Assembly: GCA_029936705.1 (NCBI GenBank)
Contig: JAPYSD010000069.1
Coordinates: 1 to 10,702, forward strand
From: Croceicoccus sp.
GTDB lineage: Bacteria > Pseudomonadota > Alphaproteobacteria > Sphingomonadales > Sphingomonadaceae
Direction: 5' to 3'
Length of the DNA stretch: 10,702 nt
Below are positions 1 to 6,169 of this stretch, one piece after another. The first letter of the stretch is position 1. Each line of letters begins with the position of its first letter. The translations under genes were made by a program, and so were the position numbers. A model generated the notes under the pieces. That model made no database searches, had not been told where the DNA came from, and saw only the letters and a program-made list of their open reading frames with translations.

Positions 1-1179
1 GAGCGGGCCATCGAGGAGAGAATTGGCCATCTTGAGGGTCCACTCGCCTTTGAGCGGATCGGCAAAAGTGCCAATGAACTGCCGAGGGTCGACGCCGGCT
101 GCCATCAACTCGTCGACATCGAGATTTCGCTCCTTGAAGGCACCTGACAGCTGGGAGATTGGCTTTGCGCGAAGCGCAGCCATTTGCCGATCGATGTTCG
201 CAAGTGCGGCCATTGTCGTGCTGATGATCCGGGAGCCATTCTTTGAGCTCAGATCGTAGGCCTTGCTCGTGAAAGCCTTGTAGGTCTGGTTCTTGACCTC
301 GGTAGCGTTCTGATATCGGCTTATGATGCCATCGACGTCCTGGGTCACCGTTTCGACGCCCGAGGCGAAGGATAGCATCGTCAGCGCAGAGCGAATTTGT
401 CCTTCTTTCGCGCGCAGCTCGGCTAGCGCTGCCCAGCCGGGATTCTGCTCCGGGCGCGCGGGTGCGGCCGGCCTGCTGACACCGGTTACGACAGCATTCT
501 GGTCGGAGTTCGATCGCTGGCCTGCAAGAACCGAAGCATTCTGAAGGAGCGACCCGAGAAGCTGGTTCTTCATCTGGATCTGACGCGCTATTTCGAGGCG
601 GATCTGGCTGTTTGCCATCCAGTCCTCGCGCAGGTTCGTCGCGGCAGAGATGCTCTGGCGGAGATTGCCGATCCGCTGTTCCGTTTTGTCGATGGCGCTC
701 TTGGCGACAAGGGCGGTAGCCAGTGCGTCGGTGTTGGCGGCAATTCCCTCGGCCATTCTTTCGGAGACGACCTTGCTCTTGTCATCGATCGAGACCTTGG
801 TGCCGCGGTACATCGTATCGGCGAACCCCTGGGCGACTTGCTTGAAATCGCCAGAGGGAATGGATGAGAAGGCCTCTCCTGTCTGCCAGATGGAGGTATT
901 CTCGAGCGGCTTCATGTTGGTGAGGTCTCCGCCGATCGAAAGCATGCTTGCTTTGGTCTGCTGAACCTGGCGGATTGTTTCCTGGATTTTCTGAAGCTGC
1001 TGAGCCTGTGCCTTGGCGTTCTCGGCCAGGCGCGCATAGTCGAAGATGATGCATGGCGGCGGCATGATGAAGCTGGGACAAGGTCCGATCAGCTGAGCAT
1101 GTGCCGTGCTGGGAAGAGCGGCCAGCGTTCCAACGCTGGCCGTGAACATTGCGAAATGCTTGAGACGCGAAAAAGGCAC
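1..1179 (-). CDS. VirB5-like exported protein, second paralogue (3' end outside window)
   Basis: 393 codons are open with no stop before the left edge. I chose the GTG start at 1179 because GGGGAGG (1195-1189) lies 9 nt upstream and the protein then begins with a classic signal peptide: basic start, hydrophobic core, AHA cleavage site after residue 28. The mature N-terminus carries two cysteines (34 and 43) that could form a disulfide. A Gln/Lys/Ala-rich coiled coil follows (about 48-80). Residues 149-217 align with residues 166-236 of the upstream virB5 product, sharing a TA-V/L-V-K start, an LR-D pair, an NS pair and NQLL-LL near the end. After a Pro/Ala linker (235-248) there are at least 145 further residues not present in VirB5. 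VirB5 proteins are minor pilus-tip or periplasmic components of type IV secretion systems. The gap to virB5 is 29 nt, so it is probably cotranscribed. A TrbJ-like name is also possible. The exported coiled-coil nature and the paralogy are clear; the exact role is inferred. Confidence 0.8.
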   Translation of the reverse strand, partial: MPFSRLKHFAMFTASVGTLAALPSTAHAQLIGPCPSFIMPPPCIIFDYARLAENAKAQAQQLQKIQETIRQVQQTKASMLSIGGDLTNMKPLENTSIWQTGEAFSSIPSGDFKQVAQGFADTMYRGTKVSIDDKSKVVSERMAEGIAANTDALATALVAKSAIDKTEQRIGNLRQSISAATNLREDWMANSQIRLEIARQIQMKNQLLGSLLQNASVLAGQRSNSDQNAVVTGVSRPAAPARPEQNPGWAALAELRAKEGQIRSALTMLSFASGVETVTQDVDGIISRYQNATEVKNQTYKAFTSKAYDLSSKNGSRIISTTMAALANIDRQMAALRAKPISQLSGAFKERNLDVDELMAAGVDPRQFIGTFADPLKGEWTLKMANSLLDGPL

Positions 1180-1208
1180 GGTGACCGCCCTCCCCTTTGA
1201 TCGAAAGA

Positions 1209-1952
1209 TCAGTTGGTCGATGCGACCTGGCTGCTCATGTTTCCGGTCGACTGGACTTCAAGCAGCTGCGCGAGCAGCTGGTTCTGAATCACGAGTTGCT
1301 GCAGCGTTGCCATGTTGACCGCTGAGTTGTTCTGGACATCGGTTCGCAGGTCCATCGACTTACCCATCTGATCGTTGAGCGTGTCGATGGTCGTTTGCGC
1401 CTCGCCGAGCCGAGCCTTGGTGACGACTGCGGTGGCAAAGCCCGACGTGGCGCTGTCCCGCATGGCGGCTTCCCGCACACCCTGCCGCTTGGTGATCTCG
1501 TCGAGCGATGCATCCGGCCCGCGGAAGAACGTCGAGAGAGTGAAGCGGCGTGCAGCGTCGATCGAGGTACGCGCGTTCTTCGCAGCACTGCTGTCCACGC
1601 CGAGCGACTTGCCAAGTTCGGAATTGGGCAGCGCGTCGAAAATGCCGGGAAGTGTTGCGTTGAACTGGTTGAAGAGCGTGTCGGGATTGGATGTTGCATC
1701 GAGGCCCGAGCGCTGAAGGATCGAACGGATCTCGCCTTCGCCCATTGCCCCGATGGTATCTTTTAGGTTGGCCAGCTGCTCGACCTGCGCCTTTGCCTGC
1801 TGAACTTCCTTGATGCCGTTCTGGACCATCTTGACGGTTTGAGCGATGTTGCTCGGGTCGATGACAGGGATGCCGCCTGCATGTGCAGGAGCGGAGGCTG
1901 CTGCGAAGATCGTAGCGGCCACGACACACGAAATCGTCTTCTTGATTTTCAC
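1209..1952 (-). CDS. virB5: VirB5-like minor pilin of type IV secretion system
   Basis: 247 residues starting at GTG, with a strong AAGGAG (1964-1959) six bases upstream. The protein begins with a signal peptide (KIKK basic start, Ala-rich core, cleavage after AHA at residue 25). It continues as a mostly helical protein: a coiled coil at about 35-68, a central helical region, and a second coiled coil at about 165-235 ending in an NQLLAQLLE segment. VirB5 family proteins are exported, localise to the tip of the conjugative pilus and help in contact with the recipient. The length and architecture fit the family, and the position directly after virB4 is the usual one. The gap to virB4 is 23 nt. 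There is no cysteine in the mature part, unlike the downstream paralogue. Family assignment rests on architecture and gene order, since VirB5 proteins diverge strongly in sequence. Confidence 0.85.
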   Translation of the reverse strand: MKIKKTISCVVAATIFAAASAPAHAGGIPVIDPSNIAQTVKMVQNGIKEVQQAKAQVEQLANLKDTIGAMGEGEIRSILQRSGLDATSNPDTLFNQFNATLPGIFDALPNSELGKSLGVDSSAAKNARTSIDAARRFTLSTFFRGPDASLDEITKRQGVREAAMRDSATSGFATAVVTKARLGEAQTTIDTLNDQMGKSMDLRTDVQNNSAVNMATLQQLVIQNQLLAQLLEVQSTGNMSSQVASTN

Positions 1953-1975
1953 AGTAGTCTCCTTCTGCGTTGGAT

Positions 1976-4444
1976 TTACACTTTGGCGAGGTAGTGCTTG
2001 AGCGCGTCAGCTCCGTGCTGACGCTGCATCTCCTCCATGAGCAGCACTTGTTTGCGGCCGGAGTGATAGATGTTCATGAGAGGGCCGAGAGCGCCCAGGT
2101 TCGTATTGAGAATGACGCTTTCGGGCTTCTCCCCGTAGCGCTTCAACAGAACGGCGTATTTGTGCTTCTTGTGGCTCTTGCCCAAGATGAAATCGAGCTC
2201 GCGCTTGGACAGCGGCCAGCCATCGTAGTCCTTCTCTTCTGCCGCGGGATTGCGGAAAAAGAAGATGGTCGGGCACTGACCGCGAATCCTGTCCCCGATG
2301 CCAAGATCGTCGGGAGCGCGAGGACTCTGGAAGCAGGAGATGATGACCTGCCGCTCTTTTCGACCTTCCTGCAGCAGCTTGAGATAGCGCTGCTGGAACG
2401 TCTTGTTCTTGAGAAGCGGCTCGGTCTCGTCGATGAAAATCAGGCGAGGATCGCCTTTCGCCTCGACGAGAATCCGGTGCATCAGGTACGACACCATTGC
2501 CGGGCCAAGCTTGGGGTCGTTCAGGATGTTGGTGAAGTCGAAGCCCGCAACGCGCTGCTGGATATCGAGCGCATCATTCTCGGCGCAGACGATCGATCCG
2601 TAATCGTTAGGATTGGTCCATGCGGTGAAGCGTTCGCGCAGCGGCGATCCGGCTGGGAACATCACTGAGTACAGGCGGCGCAGATTGCGATGGCGGATCT
2701 CGAGGCCTTCATCGAAGATGAGGTCGACAGCATCTGAGATCTGCGACTTGAGGTCGTAGTCCTCTGGACCGACGTCGCCGATCAGTTCGAGCCATTCCCG
2801 GACGAACAGTCGATTCTCGGGCGTCGGCTGCAGCTGGAGTGGGTTGAGGGCCACATTGTTGGAACTGTTGTCGCCGTCGAAGAAAAGATAGGCGCCATTG
2901 AGAGCCCTGGTAATCACTTCGCAGCCGCGACCGCGGTCGAACAGAGCGATCTTCAGATCGTCGTGACGAAGTGCCATCGAGCCGAGGAAGGTGATGAGCG
3001 TGGTCTTACCCGCGCCTGAAGGCCCGATGGATACACAGTGACCGAGTGGCGGCGAGCCAGCGCCAGCGTGAAACTGGAAGGAATAAGGCGCACCGTCGAT
3101 TGTTTCGAACATCGCGATGGGGCCCTGCCCCCAATCCGAACTGAGTTCTCCAGAAGGATTGTATTGGAACGTGGATAGCAGCGCGACTTCGTTGGACAGG
3201 ATCTTCAGCGGGCGGCTTTGCGTGTCGAAGCCAGGGAAATGGCCGAACCAATGCTGCACCATCGTGTGCTTTGGCCAGACCGGCGTGATGCCGATGGATC
3301 GGAGCTGATTGACGAGGCTGCGGCCCTTGATGACCTCTTCAGGCGTCTTGCCCCAAACAGTCATCGTGGTCTGAACGCTGAGCAGTTCCTGCTCTTCCTC
3401 GGATCCGGGCTCGATGGCGGCCTGAACCTCGTAAAACTGATGCGCATTGTCGGAGCCTGGCTGCACCCCGGGTGCGATCTTGGCCTTGTACGCAATCTCG
3501 GCCATCGCCTTGCCTTTGCCGATCGGAACGACGTCATGGCACACGGTGACCTCGACTGGGTTCGAAAGGAGCTCAAGCATAAATGCCTCGCTCATCGGGC
3601 TAGGCCACTCCTCGATCACGAGAGTGGCGCAGTATTTTCGCTCCGGCCCGTTCGCGAACTCGAACATGCCCAAATCTGCATCATAGCGAACGTTGTCGGT
3701 CGTGATTGCATAGGACAGGTTGCCCCGGCGACCGGTCGTGATTGGCACCGGCCGTGAGATCGGTGAGAGCATGCGCGCGAAAAACGCGGCCGGGCTCATC
3801 TTGGCGTATCGGACTTCATCTAGATCGATGCCGGTCTCGGCAGACTCTCCAGGCGCGAAATCGTCTACCAGTTCTTGCACCTGGTAGTCCGACAGGATCG
3901 ACTTGGTCTGCTCGAGGGCTTCATCGAGTGTCGTTGTCCCGCGGCCTTTGTCAGCAAAGCTCAAGACGGCGTAATATTCGGTCGACAGGGCTGCCGGCAG
4001 ACCTTTCGCCCACACAGCGGCGACGTCCTTCATGATCCCGTGCGTATGATGGTAGCTGCCCGCGCGAGGCATACGGTCGCGGATCAGGAAGATCCGGACA
4101 TGGATGCCCATGTCTGACATTTGCTCGATCCAGATCTGACGCGCCTGCGCTAGCTGGGCTTGCCGGGTCGTATCGTTGAAGCGAAGGTCGGTGCCGAGGA
4201 TCGAGACAACGACCGAACGCATACCATCTTCGCCTATGATGGTGCGCTTGTCCCTGTCCATGCGCAGAAATTTGATATGGTCGCCAAGGCGGGTCGCCCT
4301 CGGCGCGGGGATCAGCTTGTTCGCAAGCTTGGGCACCGCGATCGCGGCTGCGCCGGACAAGCCGATGAAACCTGCGGCCGATGCAAGAAGCTGCGCGGCT
4401 GCGCTGGGCTGGAAAAGGTACTGGGCGAGCGCAGCTTCAAACAT
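1976..4444 (-). CDS. virB4: VirB4-type ATPase of type IV secretion system
   Basis: 822 residues, the usual length for VirB4/CagE/TrbE ATPases. These sit at the cytoplasmic base of the secretion channel and power pilus assembly and DNA transfer. The Walker A motif GPSGAGKTT is at 474-482. The Walker B motif LIFIDE is at 668-673, followed by the family's conserved RK and FQSP segments (695-708). The N-terminal half (about 50-450) matches the VirB4 N-terminal domain in layout. A hydrophobic Ala-rich stretch at about 15-38 could contact or enter the membrane. The residues after the Walker B DE are TEPLL where many VirB4 proteins have AWxLL. The start at ATG 4444 has only a weak GCAGG-like ribosome site, so translation may be partly coupled to virB3, whose stop lies 32 nt upstream. 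virB5 follows after 23 nt. Function is confident from the two nucleotide-binding motifs plus operon position. Confidence 0.96.
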   Translation of the reverse strand: MFEAALAQYLFQPSAAAQLLASAAGFIGLSGAAAIAVPKLANKLIPAPRATRLGDHIKFLRMDRDKRTIIGEDGMRSVVVSILGTDLRFNDTTRQAQLAQARQIWIEQMSDMGIHVRIFLIRDRMPRAGSYHHTHGIMKDVAAVWAKGLPAALSTEYYAVLSFADKGRGTTTLDEALEQTKSILSDYQVQELVDDFAPGESAETGIDLDEVRYAKMSPAAFFARMLSPISRPVPITTGRRGNLSYAITTDNVRYDADLGMFEFANGPERKYCATLVIEEWPSPMSEAFMLELLSNPVEVTVCHDVVPIGKGKAMAEIAYKAKIAPGVQPGSDNAHQFYEVQAAIEPGSEEEQELLSVQTTMTVWGKTPEEVIKGRSLVNQLRSIGITPVWPKHTMVQHWFGHFPGFDTQSRPLKILSNEVALLSTFQYNPSGELSSDWGQGPIAMFETIDGAPYSFQFHAGAGSPPLGHCVSIGPSGAGKTTLITFLGSMALRHDDLKIALFDRGRGCEVITRALNGAYLFFDGDNSSNNVALNPLQLQPTPENRLFVREWLELIGDVGPEDYDLKSQISDAVDLIFDEGLEIRHRNLRRLYSVMFPAGSPLRERFTAWTNPNDYGSIVCAENDALDIQQRVAGFDFTNILNDPKLGPAMVSYLMHRILVEAKGDPRLIFIDETEPLLKNKTFQQRYLKLLQEGRKERQVIISCFQSPRAPDDLGIGDRIRGQCPTIFFFRNPAAEEKDYDGWPLSKRELDFILGKSHKKHKYAVLLKRYGEKPESVILNTNLGALGPLMNIYHSGRKQVLLMEEMQRQHGADALKHYLAKV

Positions 4445-4476
4445 GGGAATTAATGCCTGCTAGAAATCGGAATGGA

Positions 4477-4794
4477 TCAGATGTTCGCAAATTCGTACGG
4501 ACCGGTTTTAGCGGTCGTCAGATTGGTGCTTCCTCGGCGCATGTTTTCAATGCCGGCGATGAGCGTGACCATGAACTGCATGCGAAGTCCGATCACGATC
4601 GCGATGGCGTGGCCACCGACAATTCCTATCGGCAAGATGATGGAGCCAAGAGACTGGCTGACCAGCGCCATTACCAAAACGGACAGGAGCAATCCGGTCA
4701 GAGTGAAGAAGAGCGAGGGGGCCCAGGGCGCCCACAGCACGCGGAATGGCTGAGCGACAGCCGGGAAATGACGTTGCTGACAGACACCCTGCAT
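4477..4794 (-). CDS. virB3: VirB3-like inner-membrane protein of type IV secretion system
   Basis: 105 residues, typical for VirB3, a small inner-membrane protein that partners VirB4 at the base of the channel. Two adjacent hydrophobic segments are seen at about 27-46 and 51-70. They are preceded by a short polar N-terminus with a Pro-containing stretch (HFPAVAQPF) and followed by a polar C-terminal tail. The start ATG has GAGGGGG (4806-4800) five bases upstream. It lies 15 nt after virB2 and 32 nt before virB4, the standard virB2-virB3-virB4 order. Direct sequence identity to known VirB3 is hard to judge by eye, so the call leans on size, membrane topology and position. Confidence 0.85.
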   Translation of the reverse strand: MQGVCQQRHFPAVAQPFRVLWAPWAPSLFFTLTGLLLSVLVMALVSQSLGSIILPIGIVGGHAIAIVIGLRMQFMVTLIAGIENMRRGSTNLTTAKTGPYEFANI

Positions 4795-4809
4795 GGAAGC
4801 CCCCTCGCC

Positions 4810-5133
4810 TTAGGCCGTGAAAGCCGAGATGATGGGATTTGCGAGGCCGAACAGAACTGCAGCGCAAAGGCAGCTGACGATCCATTTCACCTTGATCTGA
4901 CCCCAGAGCATAGGAGCGATGCCGATGATCAGAGCCAGAATGGCGGCCGCGTTGAGAATGTAAACAGCCACCCCGGTGGCTTCGGTCGTTTTCCCCTCGA
5001 CCTTCGACTGGAAGGAGGCGAACGCGTATGCGGGCTCCGCGAGAGCAACGATGATGATCGCGGCGATTGCGAGGAGCGGAATGACCCGCCCCCAATTGAT
5101 GGCGGCCACAGAGGACCGAGCGTAAGATACCAT
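4810..5133 (-). CDS. virB2: VirB2-like major pilin precursor
   Basis: 107 residues. A long signal peptide (hydrophobic 17-32) ends in the cleavage site AYA at residue 37. This leaves a mature pilin of about 70 residues with two hydrophobic helices (about 52-76 and 82-104) joined by a short Lys-containing loop (GQIKVKW). This is the standard VirB2 layout: the processed protein is stored in the inner membrane and polymerised into the conjugative pilus. The ATG has AAGGAAGGA (5149-5141) seven bases upstream, one of the best ribosome sites in the window, fitting a structural subunit needed in many copies. It is the first gene of the operon visible here; virB3 follows after 15 nt. No cysteine is seen near the N-terminus of the mature form. 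Cyclisation of the pilin, known in some relatives, cannot be judged. Confidence 0.9.
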   Translation of the reverse strand: MVSYARSSVAAINWGRVIPLLAIAAIIIVALAEPAYAFASFQSKVEGKTTEATGVAVYILNAAAILALIIGIAPMLWGQIKVKWIVSCLCAAVLFGLANPIISAFTA

Positions 5134-5157
5134 TTGATGTTCCTTCCTTACTCACGA

Positions 5158-5175
5158 CCCCCTTTATCCGGGGGG
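5158..5175 (-). promoter_or_regulatory. C/G-rich hairpin in virB2 leader
   Basis: In the minus-strand transcript, a C run (5175-5170) can pair with a G run (5162-5158) across a 7-nt loop, giving a five-base-pair all-G:C stem. It ends about nine bases upstream of the virB2 ribosome site. It may stabilise the mRNA 5' end or affect translation of the pilin. There is no U tract, so it is not a terminator. The pairing is seen; the role is inferred. Confidence 0.4.
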
Positions 5176-5195
5176 AGAGGCTGTCTCTCGAAGCC

Positions 5196-5225
5196 ATTAT
5201 CGGATGACTTAGGTTAAATTGCCAA
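5196..5225 (-). promoter_or_regulatory. Predicted sigma70-type promoter of the virB operon
   Basis: On the minus strand, TTGGCA (5225-5220) and GATAAT (5201-5196) are separated by 18 bp. The expected start of transcription is near 5189, giving a leader of about 55 nt before virB2. The six bases just before the -10 box are TCATCC, and the -10 box sits inside CGATAATG. Both motifs recur in the regulator intergenic region. This is the only clear promoter in front of the five-gene operon. Confidence 0.65.
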
Positions 5226-5247
5226 ATCTATCCTGAAAATAATTTTT

Positions 5248-5260
5248 GTAGCGTGGCTAC
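5248..5260. repeat. Perfect inverted repeat upstream of virB promoter
   Basis: GTAGC and GCTAC flank a 3-nt centre (GTG). The repeat lies 22 bp upstream of the virB2 -35 box, a place where an activator or repressor could bind. I see no second copy in the other intergenic regions. Five-base arms are short enough to arise by chance, so the regulatory role is only a suggestion. Confidence 0.35.
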
Positions 5261-5329
5261 GCAGGTTCACGCCTTAAGATTGGCGGCGTGCCAGCTTTCA
5301 TGGTGACTGGCGGGCACGATGCGGCCAGG

Positions 5330-5367
5330 GAGGCCTCGCGGCCTCTAGGCGGCATCCTGAAGGATGC
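5330..5367 (-). terminator. Tandem hairpins around stop of the tandem-HTH gene (no U tract)
   Basis: In the minus-strand transcript two perfect stems flank the TAG stop: GCATCC-TTCA-GGATGC (5367-5352) and GAGGCC-GCGA-GGCCTC (5345-5330). Each has a 6-bp stem; the second has a GNRA-type tetraloop. No U run follows, so intrinsic termination is doubtful. They could protect the 3' end, pause polymerase or aid factor-dependent termination between the regulator gene and the virB promoter. Confidence 0.4.
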
Positions 5368-5887
5368 TCTGGGCGCGGCGATTGAACTGCTCGAGAGCCT
5401 CGAGGTAACGCGCCTTCAGCCTGTTGACCCGCTGCTCGTCAAAGTCGAGTTCGTGGATCTCGATCCCATTCCTGCTGAAAGCGGTCTTGATTCGATACCG
5501 GGTAGCCGCAGTCCACTTGGTGTTCTCTTCGAGCCATCGCTTGAACTCGATATGGCTGATCTCGTTTTGCTGGAGGACGTCCGCAAGTTTTGCGCCGTCA
5601 GAAAGCGAAAGCGCGACTTTTCGGCCGAGGGGAGTTTCGAAGCGCTCGCGATCCGGAATGGGGCGTTCCTTAAAATCGCTCATGCTGAGAGTGCCGCCGC
5701 TGTTCCGGCAAATCTGGAAGGCATCGAGGAATCTGATCCTCTCTTCGGCGTTGTCTCGTAGATTGGCGAGCTTAGAGGATGGGACGCCGCTACGCTCCGC
5801 GAAATGCGCAAGGCGTCGTCCCTCGCCGAGACTACGGAGGAATCTGGATAGGGCATCCCTTCTCGATCTGCCTCGGTTATAGGCCAT
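5345..5887 (-). CDS. Tandem helix-turn-helix-like protein, probable regulator
   Basis: 180 residues from ATG 5887; an in-frame TTG at 5908 would add seven. Neither start has a clear ribosome site, and ATG is preferred because the arginine-rich start (RGRSRRDALSRF) then lies at the N-terminus. I do not recognise a named family. Two stretches, 21-72 and 97-149, resemble each other. Each begins G-x-x-(K/R)LA, has a helix-turn-helix-like middle, an Arg-rich helix (RFLDAF / RYRIKTAF), then RN-G and D-F at the end. The last 30 residues form a charged helix. The protein is basic at the front and has no signal peptide or membrane segment, so it is probably a cytoplasmic DNA-binding protein. It is divergent from the XRE gene at 6170 and upstream of the virB promoter, which suggests control of transfer genes. 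The DNA-binding role is inferred; the internal duplication is seen by eye. Confidence 0.75.
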   Translation of the reverse strand: MAYNRGRSRRDALSRFLRSLGEGRRLAHFAERSGVPSSKLANLRDNAEERIRFLDAFQICRNSGGTLSMSDFKERPIPDRERFETPLGRKVALSLSDGAKLADVLQQNEISHIEFKRWLEENTKWTAATRYRIKTAFSRNGIEIHELDFDEQRVNRLKARYLEALEQFNRRAQSILQDAA

Positions 5888-5935
5888 CGGGAGTACCGGG
5901 TAGAGCAAAATGGGACAATTTTGAGGAATCGGTTT

Positions 5936-5957
5936 TCATCCCTAAATTTTAGGATGA
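5936..5957. promoter_or_regulatory. Candidate operator: perfect inverted repeat TCATCC-N10-GGATGA
   Basis: Perfect six-base arms (5936-5941 and 5952-5957) flank an A/T-rich 10-bp centre. The whole 22-bp element covers the -10 box of the leftward regulator promoter and ends 6 bp before the rightward -35 box. A repressor bound here would block the leftward gene and could affect the rightward one. One arm (GGATGA on the plus strand) recurs at 5202-5207, directly against the virB2 -10 box. Confidence 0.55.
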
Positions 5958-5975
5958 GGATCATTGACCTGCCAA
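5946..5975 (-). promoter_or_regulatory. Predicted promoter of the tandem-HTH gene
   Basis: On the minus strand, TTGGCA (5975-5970) and TAAAAT (5951-5946) are 18 bp apart, with TCATCC directly before the -10 box. This matches the virB2 promoter in -35 sequence, spacing and the TCATCC element. The predicted start is near 5939, leaving a leader of about 50 nt to ATG 5887. Confidence 0.6.
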
Positions 5976-5992
5976 GGCGGCCTCTGTATGCA
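5964..5992 (+). promoter_or_regulatory. Predicted promoter of the XRE-type regulator
   Basis: TTGACC (5964-5969), a 17-bp spacer, and TATGCA (5987-5992) followed by an A/T-rich run. The -35 box directly abuts the -35 box of the divergent leftward promoter (5970-5975), so the two RNA polymerase sites overlap and the promoters probably compete. The predicted start is near 6000, about 170 nt before the chosen GTG start. Confidence 0.5.
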
Positions 5993-6032
5993 AATTATTA
6001 ACTGTTGAGGCAGCAGCCTGACCACCTGCCAG

Positions 6033-6048
6033 ATTATCGAGCGATAAT
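6033..6048. promoter_or_regulatory. Candidate operator: palindrome ATTATCG-AG-CGATAAT
   Basis: Seven-base perfect arms with a 2-nt centre, inside the leader of the XRE-type gene. The half CGATAATG also occurs on the minus strand at 5202-5195, where it covers the virB2 -10 box. A two-fold-symmetric DNA-binding protein such as the XRE gene product is a natural candidate ligand, giving autoregulation here and control of virB2 there. GATAAT at 6043-6048 might also be a -10 box, but its -35 match is poor. Confidence 0.5.
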
Positions 6049-6169
6049 GCGGGTTGGTGGAGTTCCGGGTCTATCCCATCCGGAAATCGGGCTGGTCCTT
6101 GGCGGTTGGGTCGCAGAATTCATAATGAGGAGGATCCCTGTCCTGCTCATTCCAATAGGAGATTTTGCT

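Noticed and set aside
1970..2668. 232-codon open frame on the plus strand inside virB4
   Set aside because: It is antisense to the conserved ATPase domain containing Walker B, with no ribosome site or motif.
4381..5217. 278-codon open frame on the plus strand across virB3 and virB2
   Set aside because: It has low-complexity polar composition and runs antisense to two genes with clear membrane topology, good ribosome sites and the expected order. It also covers the virB promoter.
5263..5307. Fourteen-codon leader peptide upstream of virB2 on the minus strand
   Set aside because: It has no ribosome site and no unusual codon run, and it overlaps the candidate regulatory repeat. It also lies upstream of the predicted promoter.
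6005..6169. Upstream TTG or ATG starts (6005, 6047, 6125) for the XRE-type regulator
   Set aside because: None has a ribosome site. GTG 6170 has AGGAGA at good spacing, and the upstream translation would cross a palindrome and promoter-like DNA.
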